Source: Desulfatitalea sp. UBA4791 (GTDB taxonomy: Bacteria; Desulfobacterota; Desulfobacteria; Desulfobacterales; Desulfosarcinaceae). From it: 46,559 nucleotides of DNA. Within the stretch, counting starts at the first letter, position 1, and every line of letters starts with the position of its first letter. The position numbers and the translations under genes were made by a program. The notes under the pieces are model-generated. The model searched no databases. It saw nothing but the letters and a program-made list of their open reading frames with translations, and was not told where the DNA came from. The DNA is taken from NCBI GenBank assembly GCA_002402905.1, contig DHGT01000098.1, positions 1 to 46,559 on the forward strand. The letters run 5' to 3'. Below are positions 42,028-46,559 of the stretch, piece after piece.

Positions 42028-42851
42028 TCGAAAAAGTGTTGCGCTTTATCAAAATCGAGCACACGGCCTTCAGTCTGCCGTTGGTCTTCACCGGCGCCTG
42101 GATGGGTGCCGGTCATCGATGGCCGGGTTCCCGGGTCTTGGCCCTGATCGTCATGGCCGCAGTGGGGGCCCGCATATTCGGCATGTCGTTCAACCGCATC
42201 TTCGATCGCCACATCGATGCGCGCAACCCGCGCACCGCCGGGCGCGAACTGCCTGCCGGCCACATGAGCGTCCGCCTGGCGCTGGTCATCGCCATGGGCG
42301 GCCTGCTGATCTATCTGATCGCCTGCGCGCTGCTGGGGCCCTGGTGCCTGAGGCTGTCCCCCCTGCCGCTGATCCCTTTACTGGGATACTCCCTGTTGAA
42401 ACGCTATACCGCCCTATGCCATTTCGGCATCGGCTTGTGTCTGGCCCTGGCGCCGTTGGGCGCCTTCGTGGCCGCCGCCGGACATGCACAATTTTCCCCT
42501 TCGGTGATGCTGTTTGCACTCTTCGTTTTTTTCTGGCTCAGCGGCGCGGATATCATCTACGCCATTCTGGATGTCGAAAGCGACCGCCTCAACGGCATCC
42601 ACAGCCTGCCGGCGGCATTGGGACCGGGCGGCGCCCAGTTCGTGGCAGCCGCCGTTCATCTTGCCGCCCTGGGAACGTTGTGGCTGCTGCTGTGGCAATC
42701 GGAGATCGGCTTTTGGGCCGTTTCCTGTTATGCGCTGACGGTGGGGCTTTTCATCACGATGCATTTGCCGTTTGTCCCGATTCCCAAACGGTTTTTCCCG
42801 ATTTCCACCCTGGCCGGCATCGCCGGGGCGCTCACGCCGCTGTTCGTGTAG
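42024..42851 (+). CDS. mqnP: UbiA-family prenyltransferase, probable MqnP
   Basis: Polytopic UbiA-family protein of 275 residues with about eight membrane helices. The first Asp-rich motif NRIFDRHIDARNPRTAGR begins at residue 57, and the second DVESD is at 183-187 (DVESDRLNGIHSLP). It is expected to attach the polyprenyl tail to 1,4-dihydroxy-6-naphthoate (MqnP role). ATG 42024 overlaps mqnB. A candidate stem-loop (42854-42888) follows at the convergent junction with the DsbA-like gene. Confidence 0.9.
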   Translation: MIEKVLRFIKIEHTAFSLPLVFTGAWMGAGHRWPGSRVLALIVMAAVGARIFGMSFNRIFDRHIDARNPRTAGRELPAGHMSVRLALVIAMGGLLIYLIACALLGPWCLRLSPLPLIPLLGYSLLKRYTALCHFGIGLCLALAPLGAFVAAAGHAQFSPSVMLFALFVFFWLSGADIIYAILDVESDRLNGIHSLPAALGPGGAQFVAAAVHLAALGTLWLLLWQSEIGFWAVSCYALTVGLFITMHLPFVPIPKRFFPISTLAGIAGALTPLFV

Positions 42852-42853
42852 CC

Positions 42854-42888
42854 GGATCGATTGCCAACCGCTAAAAGTGAATCGGTCC
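42854..42888 (+). terminator. Candidate stem-loop terminator after mqnP
   Basis: GGATCGATT (42854-42862) pairs with AATCGGTCC (42880-42888) with one wobble pair and a 17-base loop. TATTTT follows. It sits just after the mqnP stop and overlaps the DsbA-like stop. Confidence 0.4.
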
Positions 42889-43730
42889 TATTTTGCCTCC
42901 AATTCCGCCTGCACAGCCGCTTTGATCCCATCGAAATTGGGCCGATTGACCATGCGGCCGTTGACGAACACCGTCGGGGTGCCGCGCACGCCGGCATCTT
43001 CCCCTTCCTGCTTATCTTTGGCGATCCTGGCAAGGGTTTGCGGGGCCTGCTTGTGCCGCTCGAATCGGGTTGGGTCGAGATTGAGCGACAAGCGGATATC
43101 ATCTATTATCTGCTCGTTGAGACGGTTGTAGTTTTGGAACAGGAGGTCATGGAATTCCCAGAACTTGCCTTGGCCGCCGGCGGCGACGGCCGCCTGGGCC
43201 GCCACGCCGGAGAAGGGGTGGCTGGACAGTGGGTAATGCTTGAATACCGATTTGACTTTTCCGGGGAAACTCTCCCTTACACTATCGATAATCGAACCGA
43301 CTCGGGCGCAGTAGGGACATTGAAAGTCGCTGAAGACCACGATGGTGACCGGTGCATCGGCAGGGCCTTTGGATGGCGCCTGGGAGACATCGAGGTCATA
43401 GGTGAAGGTCAGTTCGAGGACTTGTATCGTTTTAGCCTTGCGGCTGCTGAGAAAAAGGATATCGTCACGCGGTCCGATTTTGATCTGGTCCGTATCCGGG
43501 GGTACCTTCATCTGATCGATCAACCGACCCGACGTGTTGTAAATAAGCAGTCTCGAATCGTTATCGAGCACGTAGATCTGTTTGCCGCTCAACGACACCT
43601 CCATATCGAGCGGCTCGTGTTCGAGTTTGAGGGTGGCCAGCTTTTTCAGGTCGACATCGGCATGCGCCGTCAGTCCGGACAATAGCCACAAAAGGGGCAT
43701 CCAACTGATCAGGGTGCGTAAATATTTCAT
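42888..43730 (-). CDS. DsbA-family thioredoxin-fold protein with N-terminal beta-repeat region
   Basis: Exported protein of 280 residues. The first about 25 residues form a signal peptide (MKYLRTLISWMPLLWLLSGL then TAHADV). Residues about 30-110 carry two beta-propeller-like repeat segments (MEVSLSGKQIYVLDN and QIKIGPRDDILFLSS), then a thioredoxin fold with the redox site Cys138-Pro-Tyr-Cys141 and the cis-proline TPT at 251-253. It is probably a periplasmic thiol oxidase, isomerase or binding partner; no DsbB is adjacent. ATG 43730 has AAAGGAG 6 bases upstream. It is convergent to mqnP and divergent to ubiX. Confidence 0.85.
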   Translation of the reverse strand: MKYLRTLISWMPLLWLLSGLTAHADVDLKKLATLKLEHEPLDMEVSLSGKQIYVLDNDSRLLIYNTSGRLIDQMKVPPDTDQIKIGPRDDILFLSSRKAKTIQVLELTFTYDLDVSQAPSKGPADAPVTIVVFSDFQCPYCARVGSIIDSVRESFPGKVKSVFKHYPLSSHPFSGVAAQAAVAAGGQGKFWEFHDLLFQNYNRLNEQIIDDIRLSLNLDPTRFERHKQAPQTLARIAKDKQEGEDAGVRGTPTVFVNGRMVNRPNFDGIKAAVQAELEAK

Positions 43731-44126
43731 CGTTTCTCCTTTGATGGCACGGTTGCTTGCGTTGCTTCCCGGCGGAAATCCGTTGAAAGCGTTTTTAGCG
43801 CTGTTTGGTTCGGGAAACAACCGTTGGGATTTATAAAACAGATTGCCCCGTCTGGCAAATCAATGATCGATAGTCCAGGGATGCTACCTGAATGCTATTC
43901 TTTAAACCCGGCGTGGAGTGAGCACGTGGCCCTGGCCACCTGCGCCACCCACGCCTGCCATGACCGTTGTTATGCGATTCTTTTTCAACCACTTCTGGAA
44001 GCATGGCATTCAGAGTGAATGCTGTTCAGATAGAATTGCTGTCGATAGGCAACCGCCACATCGGTGCTTTATCCATGCCCGCGAATCTGGTACAACGCAC
44101 GGGTTCGTGTCACAGGGAGGTGGCCC
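43731..44126. other. Divergent spacer between DsbA-like gene and ubiX
   Basis: This 396-base gap holds no convincing gene. It contains a nested stem-loop at 43910-43955: outer GGCGTGG/CCACGCC and inner GTGGCC/GGCCAC. A candidate minus-strand promoter TTGTTT-17-TAAAAA lies around 43793-43821. A GGGAGG precedes ubiX. Confidence 0.45.
43910..43955. other. Nested inverted repeats in the DsbA-like/ubiX spacer
   Basis: The outer 7-bp pair (43910-43916 and 43949-43955) encloses the inner 6-bp palindrome GTGGCC-CT-GGCCAC (43926-43939). It could be an operator, a cis RNA structure, or chance in G/C-rich DNA. It is not followed by a T-run on either side. Confidence 0.4.
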
Positions 44127-44699
44127 ATGTCAAATAATCCCCGTCTCGTGGTTGCGATGACCGGTGCTTCCGGCGCCTATGTCGCCCGTCTGCTGTTATC
44201 CAAATCCCCCTGGCCCACCATCCTCATCGCCAGCCGCTGGGGCAGGGATATTTATTCCCGCGAGTGCGGGCCTTTCGAAGAGCTTGTCCGGTTGGCGGGG
44301 GAGACCTACGATGCCCAAGATCTGAGTGCGCCGCCCGCTTCGGGTTCCGTGCCGACGGCCGGCATGGTGATCGCGCCCTGCTCGATCAATACCCTCGGCC
44401 AGATCGCCGCAGGCCTCGCTGACAATTTAATTTCCAGGGCCGCCCACTGCCATTTGAAAGAGCGCCGCCCCCTGATCCTGGCCATTCGGGAGAGCCCATT
44501 GACCACCATCAATCTGGAGAACGCGCTGAAAGTCGCCGCCACCGGTGCCATTCTCATGCCGTTGACGCCGCCCTATTTCATGTTCCAGGGCAAGCGGGCC
44601 GATCAGATTACCCTCCACGAGCTGATGGATGCATATGTGGATCGCCTATTGGCCCTTATGGGACGGCACATGGCGGCTACATGGGAGGACCTGCGCTGA
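44127..44699 (+). CDS. mqnL: UbiX-like flavin prenyltransferase, probable MqnL
   Basis: UbiX family of 190 residues. The flavin-binding motif TGASGAYVARLLL (about 12-24) and the SxxSxxxN-type loops IAPCSINTLGQIAAG and REAPL-like RESPLTTINLENALK are seen. It prenylates FMN to prFMN, the cofactor of UbiD-type decarboxylases. It directly precedes a UbiD gene (stop and start overlap, TGATG), so it most likely supplies that enzyme. In a futalosine genome this pair would be MqnL/MqnM. ATG 44127 has GGGAGG 8 bases upstream. Confidence 0.88.
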   Translation: MSNNPRLVVAMTGASGAYVARLLLSKSPWPTILIASRWGRDIYSRECGPFEELVRLAGETYDAQDLSAPPASGSVPTAGMVIAPCSINTLGQIAAGLADNLISRAAHCHLKERRPLILAIRESPLTTINLENALKVAATGAILMPLTPPYFMFQGKRADQITLHELMDAYVDRLLALMGRHMAATWEDLR

Positions 44700-46474
44700 T
44701 GTACCTGGATCTGCGTGCGTTAATAAGCGACTTGGAGAGACAGGGTGACCTGGTGCGGATCAAGTGTGAGGTCGATCCCGATCAGGAGGTCACGATCATC
44801 CAACACCGGGTGATCGCCGCCGGCGGCCCGGCCCTGCTTTTCGAGCGGGTCAAGGGGTCGCCTTACCGGCTGGTGAGCAACCTGTTCGGCACCGCCCGGC
44901 GTGTGGCCCTGGCCTGCGGCGCGCCGCCCAGGGAATTGGGGGATCGGCTGGCGCACATCGCCAAGCACTTGATGCCGCCATCCCTGAAAGGCGTGTGGCA
45001 GATCAGACACGACCTGAAACGGCTCCTGCCGGTCCGTCTGCGTCGTCTGGACCACGGCCCCATCCTGGCCCGCACCATCACGCCGCCCGATTTGCGCCAG
45101 TTGCCCGTACTGACCTGTTGGCCTGAGGATGGGGGGGCGTTTTTTACCCTGCCCCTCGTCCACACGGTGGACCCCGAAACCGGTCAGGGCAACCTGGGGA
45201 TCTATCGACTGCAACGGTTCGATGCGGCCAGCACGGGCATGCACTGGCAGATCGAGAAGGGCGGCGGGTTTCATTTTGACAAGGCGGTGCGATCGGGGCG
45301 GCCCCTGCCGGTGAGCGTCATTCTCGGCGGTCCGCCGGCATTGATCATCGCGGCGGTGGCGCCTTTGCCCGAGGGATTGGACGAGCGCCTGCTGGCCGCT
45401 TACCTCATGGGCGCCCCCCTGGACGTGATCGATCGCAAAGGCACCGGGCACCGCATCCCCAGCCGGGCCGAATTTGTGCTCGAAGGCGAGGTGTGCCCCG
45501 GCGATGTCCGCCGGGAGGGGCCCTTCGGCGACCATTTCGGCCACTACTCCGAAGCCGCCGACTATCCGGTGTTCCGCGTGCGGCGCATTTTATCCCGCAA
45601 GAACGCCATCTATCCGGCCACGGTCGTCGGTAAGCCGGTGCAGGAGGACTACTTCATCGGAGAAGCGTTGCAGGAGATCGCGCTGCCCATGCTGCATATG
45701 GTCAAACCCGCCATCGTCGACCTGTGGGCCTATCCGGAATCCGGGTTTCATCCGCTGGCGGTCATGGCGGTGCGCCAAAGGTATCCCCGTGAGGCGCTCA
45801 AGCTGACCCTGGGCATGCTCGGCGAGGGGCAGGTCTCTTTGACCAAGGTGATGATCACGGTCGGTGCCGAGGTGAATGTCCGCGATTTCAGGGCGGTCAG
45901 CGAGGCGCTCTGGCGTTATCTGACGCCCGACGGCGTGCATCTGCTGGCGCCGACCGCGCAGGATACCCTCGATTTTACCGGACCGGCCATGAACACCGGC
46001 AGCCGTTTGATATTGATGGCCACTGGACCGGATAAAGCAGTGGGGCGCAGCCGGCCATCGTCCCTGCGGCCGGAGGCCGAAGCGTTGCATCCCGGTGTGC
46101 GGGGTGTGACCGAATACGGGCCGGCCTTCCTGGTGGCGCAGGTAAAAGAGGGATTTGAGGATGTCGAAGCGCTGTTCACCGCCATGCGTCATCATCCCGG
46201 GGCCAAAGACTTTCTCTTCCACGTGGTGGTGAGCGAGGACGTGCCCCTGCACGACCCGGTCATGCTTCTCTGGGGCTGGTTCACGCGCTTTGATCCCGCG
46301 GCGGATCTTCACCCGGCCCAACGCACCGTTCGCGGCAACCGGCTGGTCCTCGAGTTCCCCATCGCCATTGACGCCCGCTGGAAAAAGGGCTATCCACGGC
46401 CGGTATCCTTCGATCCCGAGGTGGTCCGGCGGGTCGATGCGCGCTGGGATGCCTATGGTATCCAAATGGATTGA
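44699..46474 (+). CDS. mqnM: UbiD-family decarboxylase, probable MqnM
   Basis: UbiD-type (de)carboxylase of 591 residues. The prFMN/substrate region GPFGDHFGHYSEAADYPVFR is typical. The N-terminus MYLDLRALISDLERQGDLVR and the C-terminal extra region (about 480-590) fit the long UbiD group. It likely removes the carboxyl group from a prenylated 6-naphthoate intermediate in menaquinone synthesis. The pathway is inferred from the neighbouring mqnDBP and UbiX; a separate 3-octaprenyl-4-hydroxybenzoate route is the alternative. ATG 44699 overlaps the ubiX stop by one base. After its stop lies an A/G-rich octamer repeat. Confidence 0.88.
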   Translation: MYLDLRALISDLERQGDLVRIKCEVDPDQEVTIIQHRVIAAGGPALLFERVKGSPYRLVSNLFGTARRVALACGAPPRELGDRLAHIAKHLMPPSLKGVWQIRHDLKRLLPVRLRRLDHGPILARTITPPDLRQLPVLTCWPEDGGAFFTLPLVHTVDPETGQGNLGIYRLQRFDAASTGMHWQIEKGGGFHFDKAVRSGRPLPVSVILGGPPALIIAAVAPLPEGLDERLLAAYLMGAPLDVIDRKGTGHRIPSRAEFVLEGEVCPGDVRREGPFGDHFGHYSEAADYPVFRVRRILSRKNAIYPATVVGKPVQEDYFIGEALQEIALPMLHMVKPAIVDLWAYPESGFHPLAVMAVRQRYPREALKLTLGMLGEGQVSLTKVMITVGAEVNVRDFRAVSEALWRYLTPDGVHLLAPTAQDTLDFTGPAMNTGSRLILMATGPDKAVGRSRPSSLRPEAEALHPGVRGVTEYGPAFLVAQVKEGFEDVEALFTAMRHHPGAKDFLFHVVVSEDVPLHDPVMLLWGWFTRFDPAADLHPAQRTVRGNRLVLEFPIAIDARWKKGYPRPVSFDPEVVRRVDARWDAYGIQMD

Positions 46475-46526
46475 AGGCAGACTTCTGATCATGCGTAGTT
46501 TGCTCTATCCGTATAAAAGCAAAAAA

Positions 46527-46559
46527 GTAGGAAAGTAGGAAAGCAGGAAGGTAGGAAGG
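46527..46559 (+). repeat. A/G-rich octamer tandem repeat at the window edge
   Basis: Four imperfect 8-base units GTAGGAAA-type (46527-46534, 46535-46542, 46543-46550, 46551-46558) run to the window end and may continue. Like the heptads at 39371-39405, they follow the stop of a long gene. Confidence 0.65.

Noticed and set aside
43745..43760. TGGCAC followed by TTGC resembling a sigma-54 promoter
   Set aside because: The GG to GC spacing is 11 bases, one too many, and it overlaps the SD region of the DsbA-like gene.
43824..44018. Short Cys/His-rich open frame between the DsbA-like gene and ubiX
   Set aside because: No ribosome site, atypical start context, and it crosses the nested palindromes; likely chance.

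Overview
The window reads as the chromosome of a Gram-negative anaerobe, most likely a sulfate-reducer-like deltaproteobacterium (Desulfobacterota, Desulfosarcina/Desulfococcus type). This is an inference from gene content. It has Kdo and Lpt lipopolysaccharide genes next to rpoN. It has a four-subunit ferredoxin-linked 2-oxoacid oxidoreductase. It also has the futalosine route to menaquinone. The gene content is mainly core, and I see no prophage, insertion sequence, CRISPR array, rRNA or tRNA.

Layout. Positions 1-7788 (minus strand) form one long envelope and regulation cluster, in transcription order kdsA-kdsC-lptC-lptA-lptB-rpoN-hpf-ptsN-rapZ-mannose-type EIIA-gapA. It makes Kdo, builds the LPS export machine, and encodes sigma-54, ribosome hibernation and a regulatory PTS. 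Positions 7945-13837 (plus) hold an M23 peptidase, thpR, recA and alaS, ending at a perfect 16-bp stem shared with the convergent cheX-like gene. Around 14692-15529 a secreted-protein gene is broken by an apparent +1 frameshift. Positions 15599-21641 (minus) hold plsB, a sugar nucleotidyltransferase/kinase fusion resembling MurU plus AmgK, dapB, and an unusual cytidylate-kinase-like protein with a BON-like tail. Positions 22016-24314 hold a small two-helix membrane protein, an RNase H with an extra N-terminal domain, and a NamZ (DUF1343) exo-muramidase.

Positions 24629-28494 (plus) are a P-loop ATPase gene followed by ferredoxin, alpha, beta and gamma subunits of a 2-oxoacid:ferredoxin oxidoreductase. 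Then come hisC, cmk, rpsA and sppA, with tsaC convergent, followed by guaB and dnaE. Positions 39438-46474 carry a DegT aminotransferase, mqnD-mqnB-mqnP (stop/start overlaps), a convergent DsbA-like thioredoxin protein, and ubiX-ubiD-like genes that probably serve as mqnL-mqnM.

The most interesting inferences are: a cytoplasmic peptidoglycan-recycling route built from NamZ plus a one-chain MurNAc kinase/uridylyltransferase; an eight-C tract filling the spacer of the kdsA promoter (possible length-variable switch); a conserved-looking ATPase tied to the oxidoreductase operon; a structured rpsA leader; and the frameshifted exported protein. Start sites were chosen by eye from ribosome-binding sites and family alignment from memory. 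No searches were run.
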